64,000 nucleotides of DNA from Lachnospiraceae bacterium C7 (GCA_900113385.1 FOPE01000004.1:40811-104810); one strand, 5' to 3'; shown: positions 26,310 to 36,231, numbered from the stretch's first letter. Numbers and translations are program-made. The notes: generated by a model from the letters alone, not told the origin.

Positions 26310-27251
26310 ATGAAATATTCAGGAGTCGGCGGACAAGCTGTTATGGAAGGCGTAATGATGCGTAACCAAGATCAGTATGCAGTAGCAGTTAGAAAGCCAG
26401 ACGATGAAATAGAAGTTAAAATATCAGAATATCAAGGACTGATAAAAAATAAAACAATAAAAAAATTACCAATAATCAGAGGCGTAATGAGTTTTATTGA
26501 TTCATTGTATTTAGGAACTAGTACACTTATGTATTCCGCTTCTTTTTATGAAGATGAAGAAGAGGAATGCAAGAAGAAAGGCTTATCCAAGGATGAATTA
26601 GATGCATATAATCTAAAAAAAAATAAAGAAGATAAAAAATTAATGGGGGCAACACTTTGTTTTTCAATAGTGTTTTCAATATTATTATTTTTTGTGTTAC
26701 CATATGTTTTTTCTATTTTCTTTGAAAAAATGATAGGCTCTAAGACGATTATTACTCTTATAGAATGTCTTATAAGGTTAATGATTTTTGTGGGTTACAT
26801 TGCAATTATTTCTCTTACTCCAGATATAAAACGAGTATTCATGTATCATGGCGCAGAACATAAGTGTATTAATTGCATAGAACATGGATTAGAACTTAAT
26901 GTTGATAATGTGCGCAAAAGCTCAAAGCACCATAAGAGATGTGGAACAAGCTTTTTGCTTATAGTTATGATTATTAGTATGGTATTTTTTATGTTTATAC
27001 AATTTAAATCCCATATTGCTAGGTTAGTATTAAGATTAGTGTGTATTCCGATTATTGCAGGAGTTTCATACGAATTTATTAGGTTAGCAGGTAAGGGTGA
27101 TAATTTATTAGTTAATATCTTGAGCGCTCCAGGTCTTTGGCTACAAAGACTTACAACTAAGGAGCCAGATGATGATATGATAGAAGTAGGAATAGCTTCA
27201 GTAGAGGCGGTTTTCGACTGGAAAGAATGGCAAAAGGAACAAAATGTATGA
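26310..27251 (+). CDS. DUF1385 membrane protein (YqhQ-like)
   Basis: Conserved integral membrane protein of unknown function, 313 residues from ATG 26310, chosen because GGAGGG lies five bases upstream. The family signature GGQAVMEGVMMR is at the N-terminus. Hydrophobic segments are near 115-140 (CFSIVFSILLFFVLPYVF), 150-172 and 215-260, separated by a loop with YHGAEHKCIN and HHKRCGTS, which have His/Cys residues that could bind metal. In Firmicutes this gene commonly precedes prmC and prfA, as here. Its stop overlaps the prmC start (ATGA), so translation is coupled. Confidence 0.88.
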   Translation: MKYSGVGGQAVMEGVMMRNQDQYAVAVRKPDDEIEVKISEYQGLIKNKTIKKLPIIRGVMSFIDSLYLGTSTLMYSASFYEDEEEECKKKGLSKDELDAYNLKKNKEDKKLMGATLCFSIVFSILLFFVLPYVFSIFFEKMIGSKTIITLIECLIRLMIFVGYIAIISLTPDIKRVFMYHGAEHKCINCIEHGLELNVDNVRKSSKHHKRCGTSFLLIVMIISMVFFMFIQFKSHIARLVLRLVCIPIIAGVSYEFIRLAGKGDNLLVNILSAPGLWLQRLTTKEPDDDMIEVGIASVEAVFDWKEWQKEQNV

Positions 27252-28081
27252 CGTATAGAGAAGCTTTAAACGAAGGAATTGAGTGTTTGCATAAAGCGGG
27301 GATTGTAGATGCTAAAAATGATTCATGGCTTTTACTTGAAATGGCATGCAAAATAGATCGTAATTATTATTACATGCATATGGAGGACGAGGTATCTTCA
27401 GATTTATTAAATGAGTACGAGTCCGTTCTAAAAAAGAGAGCTGAGAGAGTGCCACTTCAGTATATAACTGGAGAACAGCAGTTTTATGGGTTAGATTTTA
27501 AAGTTAATAGTTCTGTGCTTGTTCCTAGACAAGATACAGAGACATTAGTTGATGAGGCATTGTCAAAGATTAAGCCAGGTATGAATATTTTAGATATGTG
27601 CACGGGAAGTGGATGTATTCTAATTAGCATCTTAAAAAATTCAAAAGATACAACAGGAACTGGTGTTGATATTTCAAAAAAAGCAGTTAATGTTGCTAAA
27701 GAAAATGCAAAACTTAATGATGTTGTGGCAACATTTGAAAAAAGTAATCTTTTTGAAAATGTTAATGGAAAATATGACATGATAGTGTCTAATCCACCAT
27801 ACATAAAAACAGAAGAAATCCCAACATTAATGCCAGAAGTCGCAATGTTTGAACCAATGGAAGCACTAGATGGCAAACAGGATGGGTTATATTTTTATGA
27901 TAGAATAATTACTTCTGCAAAGGAATACTTAAATCCAGGCGGAATACTTATTTTTGAAATAGGTTATGATCAAGGAAAAAGTGTTTCTACAATGATGAAT
28001 AGAGCAGATTATAAGAATGTAGAAGTTATTAAAGATCTTGCTGGCAATGATAGAGTTGTAGTCGGCAATTTAGCTCTTTAG
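27248..28081 (+). CDS. prmC: Release factor glutamine N5-methyltransferase
   Basis: Methylates the Gln of the GGQ motif in release factors, using SAM. From ATG 27248 it has 277 residues; this start overlaps the DUF1385 stop as ATGA and has AAAGGA nine bases upstream (an in-frame ATG at 27227 is less well placed). The N-terminal helical domain binds the factor. The C-terminal Rossmann domain has LDMCTGSGCILI and the substrate-clamping NPPYI. Its substrate gene prfA is next, after 91 bases. Confidence 0.94.
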   Translation: MTYREALNEGIECLHKAGIVDAKNDSWLLLEMACKIDRNYYYMHMEDEVSSDLLNEYESVLKKRAERVPLQYITGEQQFYGLDFKVNSSVLVPRQDTETLVDEALSKIKPGMNILDMCTGSGCILISILKNSKDTTGTGVDISKKAVNVAKENAKLNDVVATFEKSNLFENVNGKYDMIVSNPPYIKTEEIPTLMPEVAMFEPMEALDGKQDGLYFYDRIITSAKEYLNPGGILIFEIGYDQGKSVSTMMNRADYKNVEVIKDLAGNDRVVVGNLAL

Positions 28082-28172
28082 CTACTTTAATGTATAGCTA
28101 TAATTATATATTTTTATTAAAATAGATTTAAAAGTTTTAAGTTTTAAAGATACAGAAAGGAATATAAGTAGT

Positions 28173-29246
28173 ATGTTTGATAAGTTAGATGATACAGTAA
28201 GACATTACGAAGAATTGATGAATACATTAAGTGAACCAGATGTTGCTAATGATCCTAATCGTTTTCGTAAACTTATGAAAGAACAAAGCGATTTAATGCC
28301 AATCGTTGAAACTTATAAAAAATATAAAGAAGGTCAGCAAAATATCGAAGATTCTTTAGAAATTCTTGAGATGGAGACTGACGAAGAAATGAGAGAGCTT
28401 GCTAAAGAAGAATTAAATGAATCTAAAGATGAAGTTGAAAAATTAGCTCAAGAACTTAAGATTTTACTTCTTCCAAAAGATCCTAACGATGACAAAAACG
28501 TTATCGTTGAGATTCGTTCAGGAGCAGGTGGAGACGAGGCTGCATTATTTGCTGCTGAAATATATAGAATGTATCTTCACTATGCAGAGTCTCAAGGCTG
28601 GAAAGTAGAGACAATGGAAGTAGAAGAAATTGGTATTGGTGGTATGAAGAAAGTTAACTTTATGCTTAGCGGACCAAGTGTTTATTCTAAGATGAAATAT
28701 GAATCAGGTGTACACCGTGTACAACGTGTACCAGCTACAGAGTCAGCAGGTCGTATCCATACATCAACAATTACAGTTGCAGTTATGCCTGAGGCTGAAG
28801 ATGTAGATATTGAGATCAATGATAAAGATATCCGTATCGATGTAATGAGAGCTTCTGGTAATGGTGGACAGTGTGTAAATACAACAGATTCAGCTGTTCG
28901 TTTAACTCACTACCCAACAGGTATTGTTATTTATAGTCAGACAGAGAAATCTCAGATTCAGAATAAAGCTAAAGCCTTTGCACTTTTACGTACAAAATTA
29001 TACGATTTAGAGTTGCAGAAGAAACAGGCAGCAGAATCAGCAGAGAGATTAAGCCAAATTGGTACAGGTGATAGATCAGAAAAAATCCGTACATACAATT
29101 TCCCACAGGGACGTGTTACAGATCACAGAATCAACTTGACATTATACAAACTTGATAAGATTATGAATGGTGACATTGCCGAGATAATTGATGCATGTAT
29201 CGCAGCAGATCAAGCTAAGAAATTAAGTAAAATGAACGAAGAATAA
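28173..29246 (+). CDS. prfA: Peptide chain release factor 1
   Basis: Reads UAA and UAG stop codons and triggers peptidyl-tRNA hydrolysis. The 357 residues include the codon-recognition PAT tripeptide ([14 protein letters not shown]) and the GGQ loop ([19 protein letters not shown]), with the usual basic C-terminal region. PrmC, encoded just upstream, modifies the GGQ glutamine. AAAGGA lies upstream of the ATG and a terminator follows. Confidence 0.97.
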   Translation: MFDKLDDTVRHYEELMNTLSEPDVANDPNRFRKLMKEQSDLMPIVETYKKYKEGQQNIEDSLEILEMETDEEMRELAKEELNESKDEVEKLAQELKILLLPKDPNDDKNVIVEIRSGAGGDEAALFAAEIYRMYLHYAESQGWKVETMEVEEIGIGGMKKVNFMLSGPSVYSKMKYESGVHRVQRVPATESAGRIHTSTITVAVMPEAEDVDIEINDKDIRIDVMRASGNGGQCVNTTDSAVRLTHYPTGIVIYSQTEKSQIQNKAKAFALLRTKLYDLELQKKQAAESAERLSQIGTGDRSEKIRTYNFPQGRVTDHRINLTLYKLDKIMNGDIAEIIDACIAADQAKKLSKMNEE

Positions 29247-29271
29247 TAAATTTTGTCAATTTATTCAAATA

Positions 29272-29316
29272 AAAAGATTGTAGTATCTTGTATAGAAGTG
29301 CTACAATCTTTTTTAG
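29272..29316 (+). terminator. prfA terminator
   Basis: AAAAGATTGTAG (29272-29283) pairs with CTACAATCTTTT (29301-29312), followed by further T. The first unit of a tandem repeat begins inside the T-run. Confidence 0.85.
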
Positions 29317-29431
29317 ATTATAATGTATCTTAGATTATAATACATCTCAGATTATAATACATCTCAGATTATAATATATCTTAGATTATAATACATCTCA
29401 GATTATAATATATCTTAGATTATAATATATC
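29313..29431. repeat. Seven 17-bp tandem repeats, each with TATAAT
   Basis: Seven uninterrupted units of TYAGATTATAATRYATC with no length variation (7 x 17 = 119 bp). Each carries a perfect -10 hexamer. The array lies between the prfA terminator and rnhA. Confidence 0.95.
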
Positions 29432-29502
29432 TTAGATGAGATGACACTAGCTTTAAAGCAAAGCGTAGATGAGCGAGAAATTTGAAATAGAAAGGAACGA
29501 TT

Positions 29503-30093
29503 ATGCCAAGTAAATTTTATGCAGTAAAAAAAGGAAGAAAAGTAGGAGTGTTTAATACTTGGGCTGAATGTCAAAAGCAAGTAACAGGGTATAAAGGGGC
29601 AATTTTTAAAAGCTTTCCTACAAAAGAAGAAGCACAAAAATTTGTAGGCGGAAATGAAGAAAATATCGAAGAATCAGAAAATATACCATATGCATTTGTA
29701 GATGGTTCATTTAATGCAGCAACAAAAGTGTATGGATATGGTGGATTTTTAGTGTATAATGGTGAAAGAATAATTTTGCAAGACAGCGGAACAGATGAAG
29801 AAATGGCATCTATGCGAAATGTTGCAGGTGAAATTCTAGGAAGTATGGCTGCTATGAAAAAAGCTGTAGAATTAGGAATTCCAAAAATTAGAATATATTA
29901 TGATTATATGGGAATTGAAATGTGGGCAACAGGACAGTGGAAGCGCAATAAAAAAGGTACAATAGAGTATTTTGATTATGTTTCTTCCATATCAGATAAG
30001 TTACAGATTCAATTCGTAAAAGTAAAAGGACATTCAGGAATTGAAGGTAATGAAGAGGCAGATAGATTAGCAAAAGAAGCTGTCGGAAATTAG
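29503..30093 (+). CDS. rnhA: Ribonuclease H1 with viroplasmin-type RNA/DNA-hybrid binding domain
   Basis: Cleaves RNA in RNA:DNA hybrids. The 196-residue protein has an N-terminal hybrid-binding domain (KFYAVKKGRKVGVFNTWAEC to KFVGG, about 1-50), a short acidic linker, and an RNase H fold. Its acidic active site is visible: D in AFVDGSFN, E in VAGEILGSM, D in YYDYMGIE and D in NEEADRLAKEA. AAAGGAACG precedes the ATG. A 17-bp repeat array with many -10 hexamers lies upstream. A second RNase H (rnhB) is also in this window. Confidence 0.93.
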   Translation: MPSKFYAVKKGRKVGVFNTWAECQKQVTGYKGAIFKSFPTKEEAQKFVGGNEENIEESENIPYAFVDGSFNAATKVYGYGGFLVYNGERIILQDSGTDEEMASMRNVAGEILGSMAAMKKAVELGIPKIRIYYDYMGIEMWATGQWKRNKKGTIEYFDYVSSISDKLQIQFVKVKGHSGIEGNEEADRLAKEAVGN

Positions 30094-30180
30094 TAAAATA
30101 AAAAAAATTGTCACAATTATTAGCAAACGAATTTATTGAAAAATAAATAACGTTTGAAATTGTTAGTTAAAGGAGAATTT

Positions 30181-31296
30181 ATGAGCGAGTTTAGAGTTAA
30201 TTTAAAAAAGGTAGTAGATGATAGTTATGACATTTCTATAGGCCATGATTTGGTTCAAGAATTGATTTTAGATTTAAAAGAAGGTTTAGTAGGTAAAATT
30301 AAAAGATTTGCAATTATTACCGACTCAAATGTTTATGAATTATATGCTAAAGACATTTATACTAAAGTTTTAGAGGCCGGATTTAAATCAGACATTTTTG
30401 TTGTTGAGGCAGGGGAAAAAAGTAAAACTCGAGAAACTAAAGCTAGGCTAGAAGATGAAATGCTTAATAAAGGATATAGACGAGATTGTTGTGTAATAGC
30501 TGTAGGCGGTGGAGTTGTATCTGATATTGCAGGTTTTTTAGCAGGCACATACGGCAGAGGAGTTCCATTTATTAACTATGCAACAACTTTTTTGGCGGCA
30601 GCAGACGCATCAATTGGTGGAAAAACAGCAGTTGATACTCCCTTAGCAACTAACCTTATAGGTTTATTTAATCAACCTAAAAAGGTATATATAGACATAA
30701 ATACATGGAAAACACTTCCAAAAAGGGAAATGATAAGTGGAATGGCAGAAACAATAAAACATGCTTGTATCGCAGATGCCACCATGTTTGAATTTTTAGA
30801 AAAAAATATGGAAAAGATCTATGAATTTGACAAAGAAGCATGTGATTATATATCTAAACAAAATTGTAAAATAAAGTACAATGTTGTAATGAAAGATGAA
30901 AAAGAAAGTGGACTAAGAGAAATATTGAATCTAGGACATACAGTAGGTCGAGCAATTGAAACAACAAGTGATTACAAACTTTTACATGGCGAGGCAGTAG
31001 CAATTGGATTAGTAGCAGAAGTTCTCTTGGCTAAAAAACTTGGATACGTAACAGAGAAGGATGTAGAAAGAGTTATTAAACTTTTAGAAAAGGCTCAGTT
31101 GCCAACTACAATTCCAAATTATATTGATAGAGAAATTTTAGTGAAAAAATTATACACAGATAAAAAAGTAAGAGATGGAAAGCTTAGATTTGTTCTTCAA
31201 AAAGGAATTGGAGATGTGGTAGTTTTTGGTGATAATTTATACGCTACTCCTATAGATGAAGAAGTAGCGCGAGAAATTATAAATCAAATTAAATAA
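30181..31296 (+). CDS. aroB: 3-dehydroquinate synthase
   Basis: Makes 3-dehydroquinate from DAHP, second step of the shikimate pathway. From ATG 30181 (AAAGGAG five bases before) the protein has 371 residues. NAD binding motif AVGGGVVSDIAGFLAGTYGRG is seen in part as GGGVVSDIAGF. KTAVDTPLATNLIG, GHTVGRAIE and LLHGEAVAIG supply the Zn and substrate residues. No other shikimate gene is next to it. Its last eight bases overlap the tmcAL stop region on the other strand. Confidence 0.95.
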   Translation: MSEFRVNLKKVVDDSYDISIGHDLVQELILDLKEGLVGKIKRFAIITDSNVYELYAKDIYTKVLEAGFKSDIFVVEAGEKSKTRETKARLEDEMLNKGYRRDCCVIAVGGGVVSDIAGFLAGTYGRGVPFINYATTFLAAADASIGGKTAVDTPLATNLIGLFNQPKKVYIDINTWKTLPKREMISGMAETIKHACIADATMFEFLEKNMEKIYEFDKEACDYISKQNCKIKYNVVMKDEKESGLREILNLGHTVGRAIETTSDYKLLHGEAVAIGLVAEVLLAKKLGYVTEKDVERVIKLLEKAQLPTTIPNYIDREILVKKLYTDKKVRDGKLRFVLQKGIGDVVVFGDNLYATPIDEEVAREIINQIK

Positions 31297-32551
31297 TTAC
31301 AATTTGTTGGGTGAACTCATTTTTTGAAATGGGTTCGCCTTTTTTTGAAAGTTGAGAATAAATATCTCCAGCAAAAATATCCTTAGATAAAATTTTAAAA
31401 GCATCATTAGATAATTCTTTTCTTGAATTAGCCATTTTTGTAATCATAGGTACGGCTCCATTCTGTTTAATGAAACTAAAAATTTTAGAGGAATCTTTCC
31501 TAAAACCTAGAACCCTTAGGTATGGAGAATAGTTTAAAGCAATGCCTAAGGAATAATCCTCTTTTCTTATATCAAGTAAAATGTGTAATAGAACACGACT
31601 AATTCTAGAATATGTGATATCTTTCGACTTTAAGGCTAATCGAAATTGATCAAAAGATTCATAATTGTATAGACTATTGCAAATTTTGTTGGATAAGTCA
31701 TTGGTGCAGTCAGCAAAAACTGAAAAAATAGTTTTAGAATCCCTTGAATGATAAACCTGTAATAACCTATATAATAAAATTTGTGAAATATCATTATCAA
31801 AAACTAATGCATCAAAATTTTCCTTAATTAGATGAAAAGAACTAGCAGGCATTGTTTCTACAAGCATACTGCTACAATAGTTAGAAGCATTTAAAAGCTT
31901 TCGTATTGATGTAGCAGAGGCTAAGCTAGAAGTTATCTCTTCATCATTGTAATCATTTCCAACACGCTTTAGAGCAACCGGAGTAACAGAGCTGTTGCTT
32001 TGAATTAAACATTTTATATATTCTATAGCTAAAATATTGTTAGAAGAATTTAATATAGAATGTAATTCATCTTTTGTAATGTTAAATTTTGAAAAATTAA
32101 ATTTATTCATTATAAAGTTTTCTCTAGCAACTGCAAAATTAATTTTTGAATCAAATTTGCCTTCGTTTGATCCTTCAGCAACATTAGAAAAATCAGACAA
32201 TATAGAGGCTATTTCTTTTAATATAGAAATGTTTTCGCACTCAGAACCAAAACCAATATGAGTAATTACGCCGGTGTTTAACAATGTACGGACTCCGCTT
32301 TGAGCAAAATATTCAGCAGAAGAGCATGCAAAAATTGTTGGAATTTCAATAACAAGATCAGCACCAGCAGAAAGAGCCATTTGGCAACGAGTATATTTGT
32401 CAAGTATAGCAGGAGTACCTCTTTGGACAAAATTGCCACTCATAGCAACTATGCAAAAATCGGAATTAGTCTCTTTTTTTAATTTTTCTATCTGTAATTT
32501 ATGACCATTATGAAATGGATTATATTCAGCAATTATGCCAAGAACGTTCAT
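31289..32551 (-). CDS. tmcAL: tRNA(Met) cytidine acetate ligase
   Basis: Family of B. subtilis TmcAL (YlbM), which uses acetate and ATP to make N4-acetylcytidine at the wobble base of elongator tRNA-Met. Length 420. The nucleotidyltransferase-like N-terminus has GIIAEYNPFHNGHKLQ, SGNFVQRGTPAI and ADLVIEIPTIFACSSAEYFA, with the HxGH-like NGH. The C-terminal half is less conserved. It converges on aroB with an 8-base overlap of the two 3' ends and no terminator between, so antisense pairing of the transcripts is likely. It diverges from ackA, whose product also handles acetate; a link is not implied. Confidence 0.92.
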   Translation of the reverse strand: MNVLGIIAEYNPFHNGHKLQIEKLKKETNSDFCIVAMSGNFVQRGTPAILDKYTRCQMALSAGADLVIEIPTIFACSSAEYFAQSGVRTLLNTGVITHIGFGSECENISILKEIASILSDFSNVAEGSNEGKFDSKINFAVARENFIMNKFNFSKFNITKDELHSILNSSNNILAIEYIKCLIQSNSSVTPVALKRVGNDYNDEEITSSLASATSIRKLLNASNYCSSMLVETMPASSFHLIKENFDALVFDNDISQILLYRLLQVYHSRDSKTIFSVFADCTNDLSNKICNSLYNYESFDQFRLALKSKDITYSRISRVLLHILLDIRKEDYSLGIALNYSPYLRVLGFRKDSSKIFSFIKQNGAVPMITKMANSRKELSNDAFKILSKDIFAGDIYSQLSKKGEPISKNEFTQQIVII

Positions 32552-32709
32552 ATAAAAACCTCGCTTCGTCGATAATAAAGTATGTGCAAAAAACCATTAA
32601 ATATGAAAATGGTTAGAAACCCCCATGTATAAATAGCTGTCATAAAGCTAAGTTTAACATACAAATACATAATAACATTATTATCGTAAAATAAAAATAT
32701 TTTTTAGAC

Positions 32710-32738
32710 TTGTAAGCGGTGAAAAATGAGTTTATAAT
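32710..32738 (+). promoter_or_regulatory. ackA promoter
   Basis: TTGTAA (32710-32715), 17 bases, TATAAT (32733-32738). It predicts a leader of about 84 bases. Confidence 0.75.
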
Positions 32739-32828
32739 TGAATTGTGTGTTTGTACTATGCGTTGATAAAGGATAGGGAATTTATACGCATAGAGGGTAA
32801 AAAAAATAGAACAAAGAGGAGAAGAGAC

Positions 32829-34022
32829 ATGAACGTATTAGTAATTAACTGTGGTAGTTCATCACTTAAATATCAACTTATTAATTCAGAATCTGAGAAG
32901 GTACTTGCAAAAGGACTTTGCGAAAGAATCGGAATTGATGGAAGACTTGTATACCAAAAAGCAGGATTAGATAAAGAAATTTCAGAATTAGCAATGCCTA
33001 CACATAAACAAGCTATTCAGTTTGTACTTGATGCATTACAGAATGAAAAAACAGGAGCAATCAAAGACTTATCAGAGATTGATGCAGTAGGACACAGAGT
33101 CGTACATGGTGGGGAGAAATTCTCATCATCAACTGTTTTAACACCAGAAGTATTAAAAGCTATCGAAGAGTGTAATGATCTTGCACCACTTCACAACCCA
33201 GCTAACTTAATCGGAATTAATGCATGTAAAGAATTAATGCCAAACGTACCAATGGTAGGTGTATTTGATACAGCCTTCCACCAGACAATGCCAGAAAAAG
33301 CATATTTATATGGACTTCCATATGAATATTATGATAAATATAAAGTAAGAAGATATGGCTTCCATGGAACAAGCCACAGCTTCGTATCTAAGAGAACAGC
33401 AGAATATCTTGGATTAGATATTAATAATTCTAAAATTATCGTTGCTCACTTAGGAAATGGTGCATCAGTAAGTGCCGTACTTAATGGAAAGAGTATTGAT
33501 ACTTCAATGGGACTTACACCATTAGAAGGACTTGTAATGGGTACTCGTTCAGGCGATATTGATCCAGCTATTATGGAATTCATCGCTAAAAAAGAAAACT
33601 TATCAATTGATGAGGTAATGACTGTTCTTAATAAAAAATCAGGTCTTCAGGGACTTTCAGGAAAATCATCAGATTTCCGTGACTTAAGAGCAGGCGCTAG
33701 TGAAGGCGACAAACGTTGTGCAGCTGCTATTGAAGTATTTGCATACCGCGTTGCAAAATATATTGGTTCTTATGTAACAGCAATGAATGGTGTTGATGCA
33801 GTAGCATTTACAGCAGGAATTGGTGAAAATGTAGGAAAACTTCGTGGAAAAATCATGAGCTACTTCGATTACTTAGGAGTAAAAATGAATGACGAAGTTA
33901 ACTTCGCAACAATGGCTGAAGAAGCTGTAATTTCAGCAGATGATTCAAAAGTTAAAGTCTGTGTAATTCCTACAAATGAAGAACTTGCTATTTGTCGAGA
34001 GACTGTTGCGTTAGTAAAATAG
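32829..34022 (+). CDS. ackA: Acetate kinase
   Basis: Transfers phosphate from acetyl phosphate to ADP, giving acetate and ATP. From ATG 32829 (GAGGAG upstream) it has 397 residues, the family norm; longer in-frame readings upstream lack a ribosome binding site. MNVLVINCGSSSLKYQL, GHRVVHGG, VFDTAFHQTMP, YGFHGTSH, GNGASVSAV and TAGIGEN are all present. The phosphotransacetylase gene, often next to ackA, is not in this window. With nifJ it supports a pyruvate-to-acetate energy route. Confidence 0.97.
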   Translation: MNVLVINCGSSSLKYQLINSESEKVLAKGLCERIGIDGRLVYQKAGLDKEISELAMPTHKQAIQFVLDALQNEKTGAIKDLSEIDAVGHRVVHGGEKFSSSTVLTPEVLKAIEECNDLAPLHNPANLIGINACKELMPNVPMVGVFDTAFHQTMPEKAYLYGLPYEYYDKYKVRRYGFHGTSHSFVSKRTAEYLGLDINNSKIIVAHLGNGASVSAVLNGKSIDTSMGLTPLEGLVMGTRSGDIDPAIMEFIAKKENLSIDEVMTVLNKKSGLQGLSGKSSDFRDLRAGASEGDKRCAAAIEVFAYRVAKYIGSYVTAMNGVDAVAFTAGIGENVGKLRGKIMSYFDYLGVKMNDEVNFATMAEEAVISADDSKVKVCVIPTNEELAICRETVALVK

Positions 34023-34025
34023 TTA

Positions 34026-34054
34026 TTGACAAAACAAACTACGATATGTATAAT
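34026..34054 (+). promoter_or_regulatory. Consensus promoter for yceD-rpmF
   Basis: TTGACA (34026-34031), exactly 17 bases, TATAAT (34049-34054): a perfect housekeeping sigma promoter, beginning four bases after the ackA stop. Confidence 0.88.
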
Positions 34055-34080
34055 TGTTTAGGTGTGAATAGGAGAGTACA

Positions 34081-34605
34081 GTGATATTAAGTTTTTCAGA
34101 TTTATTTAAAACAATTAACAAAGAAGAGACCCATACGGTCGAGATTGAAATGACTTCGATAAAGTCACGATTAGGTGATTTTCCTATTCGTAAAAAAGAA
34201 CCGGTAACTCTTACATTGAAGAATATCGAGAATGATAAGATTTCGATTAAGGGTGAAGTTAAGCTAACACTTGACATACCGTGTAGTAGATGCTTGGAGA
34301 CAGTTCCAACAGCTATTGAATGTAGCATTGACAAAGAACTTAAAATAGATAATGGTTCTGCTGTTGATGAAGATATGGAAACAACAGACTACCTGATTGG
34401 ATTCAATTTGGATGTAGATAAGCTTGTCTACGCCGAAATTTTGGTGAACTGGCCAATGAAAGTTCTATGTAAAAACGATTGCAAAGGAATTTGTAAAGTT
34501 TGTGGAACAAACTTAAACATTAGAGAGTGCGATTGCCAGAGAACAGAGCTTGATCCAAGAATGGCAGCAATCCAAGACGTATTTAATAAATTTAAGGAGG
34601 TGTAA
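34081..34605 (+). CDS. yceD: YceD/DUF177 family protein
   Basis: Conserved partner of rpmF; in other bacteria YceD influences 23S rRNA accumulation. 174 residues with a GTG start, since AGGAG is six bases upstream. A beta-rich N-terminus is followed by a central CSRCLE and a C-terminal cluster CKNDCKGICKVCG plus CDC that probably binds zinc; the end LDPRMAAIQDVF is typical. It precedes rpmF by four bases and shares its promoter. Confidence 0.88.
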   Translation: MILSFSDLFKTINKEETHTVEIEMTSIKSRLGDFPIRKKEPVTLTLKNIENDKISIKGEVKLTLDIPCSRCLETVPTAIECSIDKELKIDNGSAVDEDMETTDYLIGFNLDVDKLVYAEILVNWPMKVLCKNDCKGICKVCGTNLNIRECDCQRTELDPRMAAIQDVFNKFKEV

Positions 34606-34609
34606 GCAA

Positions 34610-34789
34610 ATGTCTATTTGTCCAAAGAATAAATCTTCTAAAGGAAGAAGAGATAAGAGAAGAGCAAACTGGAAAATGAAAGCTCCTAACTTAGTAAAAT
34701 GCAGCAATTGTGGAGAACTTATGATCCCACACAGAGTTTGCAAAAGTTGTGGATATTATGCAATGAAATCCATCGTTGAAACAAACTAG
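34610..34789 (+). CDS. rpmF: 50S ribosomal protein bL32
   Basis: 59-residue zinc-type bL32. MSICPKNKSSKGRRDKRRA at the start and Cys pairs 31/34 and 44/47 (CSNCGE, CKSCGYY) mark the family. AAGGAGG straddles the end of yceD, giving coupled translation. Neighbourhood yceD-rpmF-plsX is classical. Confidence 0.96.
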   Translation: MSICPKNKSSKGRRDKRRANWKMKAPNLVKCSNCGELMIPHRVCKSCGYYAMKSIVETN

Positions 34790-34803
34790 TTTTAGCTGAT
34801 ATG

Positions 34804-34837
34804 AGGCCTTCCAGATTCGATGTCTGGGAGGTCTTTT
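34804..34837 (+). terminator. rpmF terminator
   Basis: 12-bp stem with two G-U pairs (arms 34804-34815 and 34823-34834), then TTTT. Confidence 0.8.
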
Positions 34838-34871
34838 GCTATTATATACCACTTTTTCCTTGATTTATGAA

Positions 34872-34900
34872 TTGAGTTATAGTATATTTTCTATTAGATA
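34872..34900 (+). promoter_or_regulatory. plsX promoter
   Basis: TTGAGT (34872-34877), 17 bases, TAGATA (34895-34900), upstream of AAGGAGG and the plsX ATG. Confidence 0.55.
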
Positions 34901-34917
34901 TGTAAGGAGGAGAGGTT

Positions 34918-35940
34918 ATGCAAGATATTACTACAGTAGCACTTGACGCTATGGGTGGAGATAATTCTCCAGTTGAGGTTATAAAAGGTGCTATTAACGC
35001 TGTAAAAGAACGTAACGACATCAAAATCCTTCTAGTTGGACAACAACAGGTTATAGAGGGAGAATTGAAAAAATATTCATATCCACAAGAGCAGATAGAA
35101 ATTGTAGATGCTCCTGAGGTGATTGAGATGGCAGAGCCACCTGTAATGGCAATCAGAAGAAAAAAGAATTCTTCAATTGTTGTAGGTATGAATTTAGTAA
35201 AACAAAAAAACGCAGATGCATTTGTTTCAGCAGGAAGTTCAGGTGCGGTATTAGTTGGAGGACAGGTTATAGTAGGCCGTATTAAAGGTATAGAGAGACC
35301 ACCTCTTGCACCACTTATCCCAACTGAAAAAGGTGTTTCTTTATTGATAGATTGCGGTGCAAATGTAGACGCAAGAGCATCTCATCTTTTACAATTTGCA
35401 AAGATGGGATCAATATATATGGAAAACGTAGTAGGTATTAAGAATCCTAGAGTTGCAATTGTTAATATTGGTGCAGAGGAAGAAAAAGGTAATGCCCTTG
35501 TAAAAGAGACATTCCCTAAACTTAAAGAATGTAAAGATATTAATTTTGTAGGAAGTATTGAAGCAAGAGATATTCCTAATGGAGATGCAGACGTAATTGT
35601 ATGTGAAGCATTTACAGGTAACGTAATTCTTAAATTATATGAGGGATTAAGCACAACTCTTATTAAAGTTATAAAAAAAGGTTTAATGAGTACAGTGAAG
35701 AGCAAAATCGGAGCATTACTTGCGAAACCAGCCCTTAAAAAGACATTAAAAGCCTTTGATGCAACAGAATATGGCGGAGCTCCTTTGCTTGGATTAAATG
35801 GTCTTGTAGTTAAGACTCATGGAAGTTCTAAAGCAAAAGAAATTACTAACGCTATTTTACAGTGCGTTGCATTTAAAGAGCAAGATATTAATGGAAAAAT
35901 AAAAGAAAGAATAGTTAATTCATCCAAAGAAGAAGAATAA
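34918..35940 (+). CDS. plsX: Phosphate acyltransferase
   Basis: Converts acyl-ACP to acyl-phosphate, the donor used by PlsY. 340 residues with [12 protein letters not shown] at the N-terminus, [14 protein letters not shown], the adjacent LIDCGANVD and [13 protein letters not shown]. It probably sits on the inner membrane face. acpP follows after 29 bases. fabD and fabG, which lie between plsX and acpP in B. subtilis, are absent here. Confidence 0.96.
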   Translation: MQDITTVALDAMGGDNSPVEVIKGAINAVKERNDIKILLVGQQQVIEGELKKYSYPQEQIEIVDAPEVIEMAEPPVMAIRRKKNSSIVVGMNLVKQKNADAFVSAGSSGAVLVGGQVIVGRIKGIERPPLAPLIPTEKGVSLLIDCGANVDARASHLLQFAKMGSIYMENVVGIKNPRVAIVNIGAEEEKGNALVKETFPKLKECKDINFVGSIEARDIPNGDADVIVCEAFTGNVILKLYEGLSTTLIKVIKKGLMSTVKSKIGALLAKPALKKTLKAFDATEYGGAPLLGLNGLVVKTHGSSKAKEITNAILQCVAFKEQDINGKIKERIVNSSKEEE

Positions 35941-35969
35941 ATCAAAAGGTGAATGGAAAGGAAAAAGCT

Positions 35970-36209
35970 ATGGAATTTGAAAAAATTAGAGACATTATTG
36001 TCGAAGTTTTAAATGTTGAAGAGAATGAGGTTCAGATGGATACAACATTTGTTGATGATTTGGGCGCAGATTCATTAGATGTTTTTCAGATTATCATGGG
36101 AATTGAAGAAGAATTTAACATTGAAATCCCAAATGAAGAAGCTGAAAGCATTAAAACAGTTGGCGATGCAGTAGAAAAAATTAAAGCTGTTATCAATAAC
36201 CAAGATTAA
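35970..36209 (+). CDS. acpP: Acyl carrier protein
   Basis: 79-residue carrier of growing fatty acyl chains. S35 in GADSLDVF is the phosphopantetheine site, and the protein is acidic with four predicted helices. ATG 35970 follows GAAAGGA; an in-frame GTG at 35949 is less likely. It lies between plsX and rnc. Confidence 0.97.
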   Translation: MEFEKIRDIIVEVLNVEENEVQMDTTFVDDLGADSLDVFQIIMGIEEEFNIEIPNEEAESIKTVGDAVEKIKAVINNQD

Positions 36210-36231
36210 TGTATAATTATTAAAAGTGATA

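Noticed and set aside
29313..29431. CRISPR array
   Set aside because: Units are contiguous 17-mers with no spacers and no cas genes are nearby.
32552..32828. Upstream extension of acetate kinase from 32745
   Set aside because: The extra 28 residues begin at TTG/GTG without a ribosome site and overlap the leader; AckA homologues start at MNVLVINCG.
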